Assembly (NCBI RefSeq): GCF_025567415.1
Contig: NZ_JAOQJV010000006.1
Span: 62,001-126,000 of the forward strand
Length of the DNA stretch: 64,000 nt
From: Claveliimonas ammoniilytica
Lineage (GTDB): Bacteria; Bacillota; Clostridia; Lachnospirales; Lachnospiraceae
Direction of reading: 5' to 3'
Shown here: piece by piece, positions 35,553-44,183 of the stretch
Numbering within the stretch: the first letter of the stretch is position 1
Layout of the letters: the number at the start of each line of letters is the position of its first letter
Notes under the pieces: generated by a model
Database searches by the model: none
What the model was told of the DNA's origin: nothing
Seen by the model: the letters and a program-made list of their open reading frames with translations, nothing else
Made by a program: the position numbers and the translations under genes

Positions 35553-35581
35553 ACCATAAAGTATACCATACAATTTGTCAA
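35553..35581 (-). promoter_or_regulatory. Promoter of the XRE-membrane regulator with upstream direct repeats
   Basis: On the minus strand, -35 TTGACA (35576-35581) and -10 TATGGT (35553-35558) have 17-base spacing. Upstream, TGGCTGCAAC (35588-35597) and TGGCTGTAAC (35611-35620) are direct repeats with starts 23 bases apart, about two helical turns. A second TTGACA lies at 35633-35638. This is a plausible autoregulatory operator. Confidence 0.55.
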
Positions 35582-35645
35582 CTGACAGTTGCAGCCACGT
35601 ATTTCTGCCTGTTACAGCCATATATTTTTGCTTGTCAACGCTATA

Positions 35646-35672
35646 TAAAAAGACAGACCATGACTCTGTCTT
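35646..35672 (-). terminator. Terminator after the ABC exporter genes
   Basis: Minus-strand hairpin AAGACAGA (35665-35672)/TCTGTCTT (35650-35657) with a seven-base loop, followed by TTTTATAT, about 47 bases after the exporter stop. A partial copy of the AAGACAGAG arm lies just before it. Confidence 0.75.
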
Positions 35673-35718
35673 AAGCCACGCTCTGTCTTAACGACTCATT
35701 ATTAAGTCACTATTTCGT

Positions 35719-37461
35719 TTACAGCTGCCAGCCTGCCGCCTGCATCTGTACTGCTGCCATATGCTGATAGATGCCGCCTTTCTCTTCCAGTTCTTTCGGC
35801 ATACCAATCTCTGCCACTACGCCATCTTTTAATACAACAATCTTATCCGCCTCGGCTACCGTACGCATGCGATGCGCAATAATCATAACGGTCTTATTCC
35901 TGATCAGTTTTGAAAGTGATTCCTGAATAACCGTCTCATTATCCACATCCAGTGATGCTGTTGCTTCATCCAGCAGAATGATCGGTGCATCCTTCAGGAA
36001 TGCTCTGGCGATCGAAATTCTCTGCCGCTCACCGCCAGACAATTCGGAGCCGTTTTCACCGATCATCGTATTCCAGCCATTCGGCATTTTTTCTGCGAAC
36101 TCATCACAATGTGCCAGCTTTGCAGCTGCAATAACTTCTTCATCGGTTGCATCCTGTCTGCCGATTCGGATATTTTCCATAATCGAATTATTAAATAATG
36201 TTACATCCTGAAAGACAATGGAATACAGAGACATCAGCGTCTCCGGATCCACATTCTGTATATCCATACCTCCAACTGTAATTCGTCCTTTCTGTGCGTC
36301 CCAGAATCTGGATGCCAGTCTGGATACCGTTGTCTTTCCACCACCGGAAGGTCCGATCAAAGCTGTAACCTCACCCTGTTTCGCTGTAAATGAAACATCT
36401 TTTAACACCGTTTCTCCGCTGTCATAAGCAAATCCCACATGCGAAAATTCAATATCATAGCCTTTATTCGTAAGTTCGGTTTTTCCTTTCTGTACTTTAT
36501 GAGACAATATCTCATCCAGACGTTCACACTGGACATCAGTTGCAATAATCGCTGCCAGATTCTGTAATGAGATCTGCATCGGATCATACAATCTGGATAC
36601 CAGCAGCAGAAACATAAAGAAAGTCAGCACATCAATATCACCTTTTGCCAGAAGCATACCCCCCAACAAAGCAGTTGTTGCAATACCAAACTTCAGGATC
36701 ATCTGTGCACCTGCCACAAATACCGCTGTAGTTAATTCTGAAAAAATCGCATGCTTTTCCACTGCATGGATTTTATCATCAAGTCCTTTCAGATACTCGT
36801 CTTCTGAATTATTGGCGCGCAGATCACGTACGGTTTCCAGACACTCCTGAATCCCGTCTACACACGCCATCTTCAGAGTCATCTGTTTGGCTGCCATATT
36901 CTTCTGTACTCTACCGGAACAGAGCACGATCAGAAATGAAACCGGAAGTACCCAAAGAGCTGCGATTGCCATTCTCCAGTTCAAAAAGAAAAGGCTCACA
37001 GCCACTAATACTGTAGAAATACACGCACCGATCAGTTCCGGAATCCAATGCGAAGATGCTGTCTCCATGGTGGCACAGTCTGCCATAATCGCACTGGTAA
37101 GGTCTGACAGATCTTTCTTTCCAAAAAAAGATAATGGTATCTTTCTAAGCTTTTCTGCCAATGTAGTTCTTCGCACTCCACTTTCTATGTAAGTATTTAA
37201 GAATGTTGCATTATACTGAATATAAGTTGTCACAGCAATCAGGATCAGACACGCAATACATCCAATTGCAAAGAAACCTCCTCTGCCGTTCAGATCATCT
37301 GCCATATAGTATTTCACCAGCATATATAACATTCCTACCGGCAACATCAGAACAATATCTGAGATCGTTACAGAAATAAATGCACGGATCATATCCTGCG
37401 CACCTTTTTCTGAAAGCGCATATCTGTGTTGTAATTTCTCTTTTAATGTCATATTACACAC
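35719..37461 (-). CDS. ABC exporter half-transporter, second subunit
   Basis: A 580-residue type IV ABC protein: six transmembrane helices (to about residue 300), then an ATPase with Walker A GPSGGGKTT (about 372), signature LSGGERQR (about 475) and Walker B IILLDEATAS. It overlaps the first subunit gene by eight bases, so the two are made together and likely form a heterodimer. The signature here is canonical LSGGE, while the partner has VSGGE. Substrate may be a drug, lipid or peptide; none is indicated. Confidence 0.9.
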   Translation of the reverse strand: MCNMTLKEKLQHRYALSEKGAQDMIRAFISVTISDIVLMLPVGMLYMLVKYYMADDLNGRGGFFAIGCIACLILIAVTTYIQYNATFLNTYIESGVRRTTLAEKLRKIPLSFFGKKDLSDLTSAIMADCATMETASSHWIPELIGACISTVLVAVSLFFLNWRMAIAALWVLPVSFLIVLCSGRVQKNMAAKQMTLKMACVDGIQECLETVRDLRANNSEDEYLKGLDDKIHAVEKHAIFSELTTAVFVAGAQMILKFGIATTALLGGMLLAKGDIDVLTFFMFLLLVSRLYDPMQISLQNLAAIIATDVQCERLDEILSHKVQKGKTELTNKGYDIEFSHVGFAYDSGETVLKDVSFTAKQGEVTALIGPSGGGKTTVSRLASRFWDAQKGRITVGGMDIQNVDPETLMSLYSIVFQDVTLFNNSIMENIRIGRQDATDEEVIAAAKLAHCDEFAEKMPNGWNTMIGENGSELSGGERQRISIARAFLKDAPIILLDEATASLDVDNETVIQESLSKLIRNKTVMIIAHRMRTVAEADKIVVLKDGVVAEIGMPKELEEKGGIYQHMAAVQMQAAGWQL

Positions 37462-39211
37462 CTACCTTCCAGCATACAGACTGATTATATTTTTCCCACA
37501 TGTGAGCATATAATCCATTTGCTTTTTCCAGACTTTCATGAGTACCTGATTCTTCGATCTCACCATCTTTTAATACGAAGATACGATCGGCATTGGTTAC
37601 AGAAGACAATCTGTGTGCAATCATGACAACCGTCTTGCCCTTAGAAAGTCTGCTGAACGCTTCCTGTACTTTTGTCTCATTATCAGGATCTGCAAATGCT
37701 GTCGCCTCATCGAGGATCAGAATCGGTGCATTCTTAAGCATTGCCCGTGCAATGGACAGACGCTGTGCCTCACCACCGGATACATAGGTACCTTTTGTTC
37801 CAATAATCGTATCCATACCATCCGGAAGTTTTTCTATAATATCTTCACACTGGGCATTCTTTAATGCTTCCATCACTTCTTCTCTGGAAGCATCTTTCTT
37901 ACCCATACGCACATTATCATAAATAGACATTTTCAACAGTTTACTATCCTGAAACACAAATGAAACCTGCTCCAGCAGCTCCTTTGACGGAATATCTCTG
38001 ACATCCACACCGCCGATCTTCACTGCGCCTTCCGTCACATCAAAGAACCTTGCAATCAGGCTTGCCAGCGTAGTCTTCCCTCCGCCGGACGGTCCTACAA
38101 ATGCCACATGTTCTCCCTCTCCGATTTTGAGATTGATCTGATGCAATGCATCTTTCGCAGTGTCTTCATATCGGAAAGATACACGTTCAAAGATAATCGA
38201 ATGATCTTTTGGCTGCTCTTCCCGTCCACTCTCTTCCAGTGGTCTGCAATCCATGATTCCATCCACACGTGCCAGTGCATCTGCCACGATCATTTTATTC
38301 TCACTGAAGAACATGATCTTATTCAGTGTCACTGTAATGATCGGTGTGATAATAATGTAAAACAATAGATTTAAAAGAAATGTATTACTTGCTGTAAAGA
38401 AAAATGCAGCCGCGATCAATATGGTAAATACCGCATTGATGATTGTTGTATAGGCAACCATCGGTATCCTCAGATCCTCTGTATATGCAATCGTCCATTT
38501 TTCATATTTTTCAATGGATGTACGGAAGCGTTTAAACGAAAACACAGACTGCCCAAACGTCTTAACGACAGGAATACCACGCACGTATTCCACAGCTTCG
38601 CTGGACATTTCCTCCAGTGCATTCTGATACTCCTTCATCTTCTGTTCCATCTTCTTCCCCATCATGCTTCCCATGATAAGAAATGCAAGACCTACAGGAA
38701 TAAGACTTAACAATCCAAGCCGCCAGTCAAATACCAGCAGCAACACCAGCAGTCCCACCGGTGTAGCATAGGCCCCTGCCTGATCCGGAAGCTGATGAGC
38801 CAGATATGCTTCCGTTGCTGCACTGCATTCATTTACCGTTTTACGGATTTTTCCGCTTCCTTCACTATCCATAAAGCCTAATGGCAATGTCACAATATGA
38901 TGCATCATTTCTGATCTCATATTTGCCTGCACGCGAAACGCTGCAATATGAGAGCACATCAAAGCACCAATATAGATTACCATAGATAATAATGCTGAAA
39001 GCACAGCAGACCACCCATAGCTGGATAAATGCTCTACCTGGCTGTACTCCGGTGCTGCATTCAGCACTTCTCTGATGATTTTCCAAATGTAATAGAATGG
39101 TACGAGCGCAATCCATGCACTGATCACAGACAGTATCCATGACAGAATTGTCAGGTATTTGTAATTGCCTGCATACGCAAAGAGCCTTGCTAAGGAACTT
39201 TGTTTCTTCAT
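37454..39211 (-). CDS. ABC exporter half-transporter, first subunit
   Basis: A 585-residue type IV ABC protein with six N-terminal transmembrane helices. The ATPase has Walker A GPSGGGKTT (about 375), signature VSGGEAQR (about 480) and Walker B ILILDEATAF. The last residue before the hydrolysis position differs from its partner, which often marks asymmetric heterodimers. It lies 177 bases downstream of a TetR gene on the same strand, with a palindrome in between, so TetR control of the exporter is likely. Confidence 0.9.
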   Translation of the reverse strand: MKKQSSLARLFAYAGNYKYLTILSWILSVISAWIALVPFYYIWKIIREVLNAAPEYSQVEHLSSYGWSAVLSALLSMVIYIGALMCSHIAAFRVQANMRSEMMHHIVTLPLGFMDSEGSGKIRKTVNECSAATEAYLAHQLPDQAGAYATPVGLLVLLLVFDWRLGLLSLIPVGLAFLIMGSMMGKKMEQKMKEYQNALEEMSSEAVEYVRGIPVVKTFGQSVFSFKRFRTSIEKYEKWTIAYTEDLRIPMVAYTTIINAVFTILIAAAFFFTASNTFLLNLLFYIIITPIITVTLNKIMFFSENKMIVADALARVDGIMDCRPLEESGREEQPKDHSIIFERVSFRYEDTAKDALHQINLKIGEGEHVAFVGPSGGGKTTLASLIARFFDVTEGAVKIGGVDVRDIPSKELLEQVSFVFQDSKLLKMSIYDNVRMGKKDASREEVMEALKNAQCEDIIEKLPDGMDTIIGTKGTYVSGGEAQRLSIARAMLKNAPILILDEATAFADPDNETKVQEAFSRLSKGKTVVMIAHRLSSVTNADRIFVLKDGEIEESGTHESLEKANGLYAHMWEKYNQSVCWKVGV

Positions 39212-39266
39212 CTTAAAACCTCTTTTCCTCTTCTTTAAATTATGCTATTTTTCTCCTTATCAATAA

Positions 39267-39280
39267 TTAGTTGCAACTAA
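39267..39280. promoter_or_regulatory. Palindromic operator candidate upstream of the ABC exporter
   Basis: The perfect 14-bp palindrome TTAGTTGCAACTAA lies 56 bases before the exporter start codon. A related half-palindrome (TTAGTTTTAACTTA) occurs at 39378-39391 across the TetR stop codon. The two sites flank the exporter promoter, consistent with TetR binding. Confidence 0.5.
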
Positions 39281-39338
39281 CTATCGATTTTAAGAAAAGA
39301 CTGCATGCAGCGCAGTCGTCATATATAACACTGTTATA

Positions 39339-39368
39339 AAGATACTCCAGAAATTCCTTTTTTGTCAA
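39339..39368 (-). promoter_or_regulatory. Promoter of the ABC exporter genes
   Basis: On the minus strand, -35 TTGACA (39363-39368) and -10 TATCTT (39339-39344) have 18-base spacing. It lies between the tetR stop and the exporter, so the exporter can be transcribed independently of the cobalamin operon. Confidence 0.6.
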
Positions 39369-39388
39369 GCATTTTCGTTAGTTTTAAC

Positions 39389-40009
39389 TTACTGTTTTAA
39401 TATTTTCATCCAGCCAGCTGTATAAAATTCGTGCATAGTTTTCAGATATATCTTCGCCTGATCAAGTGGCATCTGATGAATAAACATTTCAAAATAGGTG
39501 TTAAACATTCCAGTTGCCAGCATATGTTCCAGCATAGAATCAATCTCCGGCGACGGTCTGCCCACACTGTCAAGGCTCTCCTGATAGCGATGTGTCGCTT
39601 CTACCTCAATTTCCACCATTTCATCAATCATTCCCGCATATCTTGTTCCTTCCGCGCAGCACAAAAGAAGCTGAAATTCCTCCGGATAATTTTGTGCATA
39701 GAGCAACACGTCAAGCATACAGTCCACGGATATCTCTCCCACATGATCCGGCTGTTCCTCTGCCGGAAGCTCCGCAAATTCATCCTGCGCCTGACAGAAA
39801 TGTTCCATCACATAATGATATTGCTCATCTACCAGCGCTCCAAACAATTCTTCCTTACTCTTGTAATATCCATAAAATGCACCGGTCGTAACTCCGGCCA
39901 TTTTCACAATATTCCGAAGCGAAGCTGTCTTAAATCCTTTTTCCAGAAATTCCTTTTTTGCCGCTATATGAATTTGTTCTAATGTGTTATGTTTTGCATC
40001 CTGCTTCAA
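39389..40009 (-). CDS. TetR/AcrR-family transcriptional regulator
   Basis: A 206-residue protein. The N-terminal HTH (about 8-55: IHIAAKKEFLEKGFKTASLRNI, AGVTTGAFYGYYKSKEELF) is typical, and a helical ligand domain follows. The start must be TTG, because no in-frame ATG occurs before residue 38. The GGGAGG ribosome site lies inside the last codons of cbiC, and the genes are two bases apart, so it is translated from the cobalamin operon mRNA. Its probable target is the ABC exporter downstream. Confidence 0.85.
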   Translation of the reverse strand: MKQDAKHNTLEQIHIAAKKEFLEKGFKTASLRNIVKMAGVTTGAFYGYYKSKEELFGALVDEQYHYVMEHFCQAQDEFAELPAEEQPDHVGEISVDCMLDVLLYAQNYPEEFQLLLCCAEGTRYAGMIDEMVEIEVEATHRYQESLDSVGRPSPEIDSMLEHMLATGMFNTYFEMFIHQMPLDQAKIYLKTMHEFYTAGWMKILKQ

Positions 40010-40011
40010 TC

Positions 40012-40665
40012 CTAACGTCCTCCCGGCATCATATACAGCAACGCATTGCAGATGCAGGCTGCAATATTACTGCCGCCTTTTCTTCCTCTTGCTACGATAT
40101 ACGGCACATCTTCTAATGTCAGTATCAGTTCCTTCGATGGCACAACATTCACAAATCCTACCGGCACACCGATAATAAGCTCCGGCTTCACTGCCCCGGA
40201 CTTCACAAGTTCGTACAAATGCACCAAAGCGGTCGGAGCATTGCCGATTGCAAAGATCAACGGACCCGGAAGCTTCGCAGCATGCTCCATGCTGACTACC
40301 GCGCGCGTAACGCCTCTCTTTTTTGCTTCTTCTGCCACATCCGGATCTGACATGAAGCACCGAATCTGACAGCCAAGTGCTGCAAGCTTTCTTTTATTAA
40401 CACCCGCCATCGCCATCTGCGTATCCGTAACGATGGTTGCACCGCTTCCCAGTACCTTCAGCGCATGTTCAATCACTCCATCGGAAAACACCAGGTTCTT
40501 CGCATAGTCAAAATCTGCACTGGTATGAATGCAGCGTTTTACCACAGGTTCGGTTCCCGGCACTAGCTTCACGTCTCCCAGTTCTTCTGTGATAATTTCG
40601 AAGCTCCTCTTCTCAATCTCTTGCGGGAGCACCTGTTCCAGTTCAATCTCTTTCATCATCTTCAT
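40012..40665 (-). CDS. cbiC: Cobalt-precorrin-8 methylmutase CbiC
   Basis: CbiC (217 residues) moves the C11 methyl group to C12, giving cobyrinate. The catalytic histidine lies in KRCIHTSADFD (about residue 45), with GSGATIVTDTQM (about 75), GNAPTAL (about 143) and GVPVGFV (about 168) also matching the family. It is the last cobalamin enzyme gene in the operon. Confidence 0.93.
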   Translation of the reverse strand: MKMMKEIELEQVLPQEIEKRSFEIITEELGDVKLVPGTEPVVKRCIHTSADFDYAKNLVFSDGVIEHALKVLGSGATIVTDTQMAMAGVNKRKLAALGCQIRCFMSDPDVAEEAKKRGVTRAVVSMEHAAKLPGPLIFAIGNAPTALVHLYELVKSGAVKPELIIGVPVGFVNVVPSKELILTLEDVPYIVARGRKGGSNIAACICNALLYMMPGGR

Positions 40666-40670
40666 CTTCG

Positions 40671-41051
40671 TTACCCCTTTATCTTTGTTCCAATCCCCAT
40701 AACCACACGTACCACTTCATCCGAAAAAGCAGCCAGCTCTGTACAGATCCGCCCTACCTGTTCTCTGTAGCAGCGATCGGCTGCATCAATCGGCACCAGC
40801 CCATATCCAATCTCATCACTGACCAGAACAATCCCCGGATTCTGATAGATCAGCTTGTCTGCAAGTACAGCTCTCTGTTCTTCTTTTACATTTCGTATAT
40901 ATTCATGGAAACCATAAATAGCTTTGCATGTAAATATATCTGTTTCTTTACAATCTTTTCCATCAATCCAATCTTCATCTGCAATCTCTGGAAAATGTGC
41001 TTGCGCCCATGCAAGCTGTCCCTGATAAGCTCCACCGATTATCATCTTCAT
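40671..41051 (-). CDS. CobU-like protein with altered P-loop
   Basis: A 126-residue protein; the ATG overlaps the cobU stop (ATGA) and follows GGAGGT. The C-terminal half has the CobU guanylyltransferase pattern VSDEIGYGLVPIDAADRCYREQ-VGR and ends in VVMGIGTKIKG. The N terminus aligns with the CobU P-loop but reads GGAYQGQLAW instead of GGSGSGKS, losing the lysine. The protein is also 50 residues shorter than CobU. It may complement the neighbouring CobU, which lacks a clear EVGxGxVP motif, so the two could act as a split or heteromeric CobU. Confidence 0.7.
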   Translation of the reverse strand: MKMIIGGAYQGQLAWAQAHFPEIADEDWIDGKDCKETDIFTCKAIYGFHEYIRNVKEEQRAVLADKLIYQNPGIVLVSDEIGYGLVPIDAADRCYREQVGRICTELAAFSDEVVRVVMGIGTKIKG

Positions 41052-41578
41052 CGTTTTACCTCCACTGGTATTCCATAGACCACTTCCGTTACCCAATCTG
41101 CCTTCTGTGCAAGCCTGCGGTTCACTTCCGAGAGAATCTTCTTATACCGGATCATATCCGCTGAATCTCTGGTACACTCCGAACACACTTCATTGGTAAC
41201 AATCACCACATGTTCACATCTGCTACAGAGTTCTTCCACACCGTCCACGATGCTGTCCGCGGTCTGCTCTCCTGCTCCATCCGGGCGATAAATCTCATTT
41301 GCCGTCAGATTCGACATGCACTCCAGCAGAACCGCCGGACGGTCTGTCAACATTTCTGCCGTTCCCTTCAGATCCACATAACGTTCCAACGTATCAAAAC
41401 CTTTATCCTTGCGCATTTCCCGATGACGTGCAATCTTCTTAAGTGTCTCGTTCCCGAAGGGTTCCATAGTAGCAATATAATATTTTTTGCAATTATTTTG
41501 TTTCGCCAGGCGTAGGAGTTCTGTTTCCGCATAAGCGGATTTCCCACTTCCGCTGCCTCCGGTTACTACATGCAACAT
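41048..41578 (-). CDS. cobU: Adenosylcobinamide kinase / adenosylcobinamide-phosphate guanylyltransferase CobU
   Basis: A 176-residue protein with the P-loop VTGGSGSGKSAYAE (about 5-18). CobU phosphorylates adenosylcobinamide and adds GMP for nucleotide-loop assembly. ATMEPFG (about 36), the HREMRKDKGF loop (the family HxxRR-type site) and LLECMSNLTANE (about 85) are present. The usual SNEVGxGxVP reads TNEVCSECTRD, an unusual substitution that the adjacent CobU-like gene could make good. It is translationally coupled to both neighbours. Confidence 0.85.
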   Translation of the reverse strand: MLHVVTGGSGSGKSAYAETELLRLAKQNNCKKYYIATMEPFGNETLKKIARHREMRKDKGFDTLERYVDLKGTAEMLTDRPAVLLECMSNLTANEIYRPDGAGEQTADSIVDGVEELCSRCEHVVIVTNEVCSECTRDSADMIRYKKILSEVNRRLAQKADWVTEVVYGIPVEVKR

Positions 41579-43080
41579 TATTTTCCTCCGCGTTCTATGA
41601 TCTCATAGACCATCTTCATATCCAAATTCTCTCGGATGATATCTGCCAGTTTATCATACTGTTCTTCTTTATACTGTTTTCGGTCAATATTCTTCACCTG
41701 ATCTGCATCCAATCCTTTACGTTTCAAGATTGTCTTAAGAACTGCCGTTACAACCTCGGCCTGATCAAAAATGCCATGAATATAGCAGCCATAGACATTA
41801 CCATGCTGCATACCGTCTGCAGTACCACTGTCCAGATGCAGAAGTGGCTCCGTCTCGCCCATACATTCGGTTTTGCCCATATGAATCTCATATCCGGCAA
41901 ACGGCACATCCGTAAGTTCCGCAAATGCTCCTTGTACAATACCAAAATGACCGGTTATCTGTGTCCGATGCTTTTCCGGTTCAAAGACTGTTCTTGCAGG
42001 CAGAAGTTCCATACCGCGCACACATTTGCCAGCACCAGCCTCCACTCCGTCAGGATCATGCACTTCAGCTCCCAGCATCTGATATCCACCACAGATGCCA
42101 AATACCAGACCACCTGCCGATGCATGGCGGAGTATCTTTCCTTCTAATCCATTCTGTCGCATCCACAGAAGATCTGCGATCGTACTCTTAGTTCCCGGAA
42201 GGATCACCAGATCCGGTTCGCCAAAATCTGCTGACTGACTGATATAACGAAGCGATACTTCTTCTCTGCATTCAAGCGCAGCCAGATCTGTAAAATTCGA
42301 AATCCTCGGAAAACGGATAACCGCAATATCAATCGGTCCATTTCCCTGCTTTCCTGCAAAACGCTCAGACAAGCTGTCCTCATCGTCAATATCCAGATAG
42401 AAGTACGGCACTACCCCACAGACTGGCACATGAGTTCGCTCTACCAGCATATCCAGTCCCGGTCGTAAGATTTCCTTATCTCCACGGAATTTATTGATAA
42501 TAGTTCCCTTGATGCGTCGCCTTTCTTCCTCCTCTAACAGCACAATGGTTCCAACAATCTGCGCAAACACACCTCCTCTGTCGATATCTCCGGTCAAAAG
42601 CACCGGTGCGTCGATCATTTTCGCCAACCCCATATTAACAATATCATTGGTCTTCAGATTAATCTCCGCCGGGCTTCCTGCACCTTCCACTACGATTATA
42701 TCATACTGCTTCGACAGCTTTTCATATGCTTCCATGATCACTGGAATATACTCTGTCTTTCTCCGGTAATATTCCATGGCCGACATAGTGCCTTCCACTT
42801 TTCCATTGATGATCACCTGTGAGCCTGTATCATTGGTCGGCTTCAACAGGATTGGATTCATTGCCGCAATTGGTTCAATACCTGCCGCCTCTGCCTGCAT
42901 TACCTGCGCCCTTCCCATTTCCAGACCGTCTTCTGTAATGTATGAATTCAATGCCATGTTCTGGGATTTGAACGGAGCTGCCTTTACACCGTCCTGCGCA
43001 AGCACCCGCAGAAGTCCTCCCGTCAGCACACTTTTCCCGGCATTTGACATGGTTCCCTGTATCATAATCGGCTTTGCCAT
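41578..43080 (-). CDS. cbiP: Cobyric acid synthase CbiP
   Basis: A 500-residue glutamine-dependent amidotransferase that amidates side chains b, d, e and g of adenosylcobyrinate a,c-diamide. The N-terminal domain starts KPIMIQGTMSNAGKS, an ATP site with conserved SQNMALNS. The C-terminal class I glutaminase-like domain has the nucleophile in FGICGGYQML (about residue 337) and a YGCYIHGIFD histidine (about 430). It is full length, 11 bases after cobD. Confidence 0.95.
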   Translation of the reverse strand: MAKPIMIQGTMSNAGKSVLTGGLLRVLAQDGVKAAPFKSQNMALNSYITEDGLEMGRAQVMQAEAAGIEPIAAMNPILLKPTNDTGSQVIINGKVEGTMSAMEYYRRKTEYIPVIMEAYEKLSKQYDIIVVEGAGSPAEINLKTNDIVNMGLAKMIDAPVLLTGDIDRGGVFAQIVGTIVLLEEEERRRIKGTIINKFRGDKEILRPGLDMLVERTHVPVCGVVPYFYLDIDDEDSLSERFAGKQGNGPIDIAVIRFPRISNFTDLAALECREEVSLRYISQSADFGEPDLVILPGTKSTIADLLWMRQNGLEGKILRHASAGGLVFGICGGYQMLGAEVHDPDGVEAGAGKCVRGMELLPARTVFEPEKHRTQITGHFGIVQGAFAELTDVPFAGYEIHMGKTECMGETEPLLHLDSGTADGMQHGNVYGCYIHGIFDQAEVVTAVLKTILKRKGLDADQVKNIDRKQYKEEQYDKLADIIRENLDMKMVYEIIERGGK

Positions 43081-43091
43081 CTGTCATCCTC

Positions 43092-44156
43092 CTATCTCAA
43101 ATCCGTGTTATCTATCACATCACGTATCGCATCGATCAGCTGTCTGTTCTCTTCCTCTGTCTTTACTGCGATCCGATAATAACCTTTTGTAAGTCCCCGG
43201 TAATTACTGCAATTCCGGATCAGGATACCCTTTCTTTTCAATGGTTCCATCAGCTCCTGATCCAGATAGAATAACAGATAGTTGGCTGACGACGGATATA
43301 CCTTACATCCCATGCTTTCCAGTTCTCCGGCAAGCCAGATTCTCTGTTCTGCTACATAACTTTTCACTTTTCTGCGCCAGCCAGTCTCATCTAACGCTGC
43401 AATTCCTGCTTCCTGCGCCGGGATCGATACGCTCCACGGCTGTCTGACTTCTTCCATGCGTTCCAGGAGATCTGTATCCGAACATAATCCATAACCAAGC
43501 CTGAGTCCCGGAATGCCATACATTTTTGTAAACGAACGAAGCAAAAAAAGTGATTGAAACTGCCTGATATATGGCAGCATCGTCTCCTCTTCCCGGTCAA
43601 ACGCAAATTCCCAGAAGCTTTCATCCACAACCATACGTGCATAATACTTCTCACACAGTTCCAGCGATTGCAACAGAATATCTTTTAAAATCAATGCTCC
43701 TGACGGATTATCCGGCGTACAGAAGAAAACTATTCCAAGCCCTTCTTTTAATTCCTTCTCCAGACGCACCAAAAACTCCTCATCCAGCCTGAAAGCCTGT
43801 TCCGGATTCCGTTTCCACACAATCACCTCACTGTCCACACTGCGCAGAGCCTGCTCATACTCCTGAAATGCCGGAGCAAGTATCATGCCCTTTCCCGGCT
43901 TCTCTGCCAGCACCAGAGAAAATAACACATCTGCTGCGCCATTTCCCGCAATTATCCACTCAACCGGAATCTTCAGTGTCTCTGCTAGCTTCTGCCGCAA
44001 TCTCCTACACTGACTGTCTGGATAAGCTGTCACCATTTCCATCCCACGAATTGCTGCCTGGCGAACTGCTTCATTGGCTCCGAACGGACAGATATTTGCT
44101 GAAAAATCCAGCCGGTATTCAGTTGTGTAGATATCTCCTCCGTGTGTATATTTCAT
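43092..44156 (-). CDS. cobD: Threonine-phosphate decarboxylase CobD (PLP aminotransferase-like)
   Basis: A 354-residue fold-type I PLP protein. CobD makes (R)-1-amino-2-propanol phosphate, the linker of the nucleotide loop. Signatures are the opening HGGDIYTTEYRLDFSANICPFG-like segment, GNGAADVLF (about 80), TPDNPSG (about 155) and the PLP lysine in RSFTKMYGIPGLRLGY (about 213). Its place between cbiB and cbiP separates it from histidinol-phosphate aminotransferase. Confidence 0.9.
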   Translation of the reverse strand: MKYTHGGDIYTTEYRLDFSANICPFGANEAVRQAAIRGMEMVTAYPDSQCRRLRQKLAETLKIPVEWIIAGNGAADVLFSLVLAEKPGKGMILAPAFQEYEQALRSVDSEVIVWKRNPEQAFRLDEEFLVRLEKELKEGLGIVFFCTPDNPSGALILKDILLQSLELCEKYYARMVVDESFWEFAFDREEETMLPYIRQFQSLFLLRSFTKMYGIPGLRLGYGLCSDTDLLERMEEVRQPWSVSIPAQEAGIAALDETGWRRKVKSYVAEQRIWLAGELESMGCKVYPSSANYLLFYLDQELMEPLKRKGILIRNCSNYRGLTKGYYRIAVKTEEENRQLIDAIRDVIDNTDLR

Positions 44157-44183
44157 GTCATACCTCTATTGTCAAAATACTCT

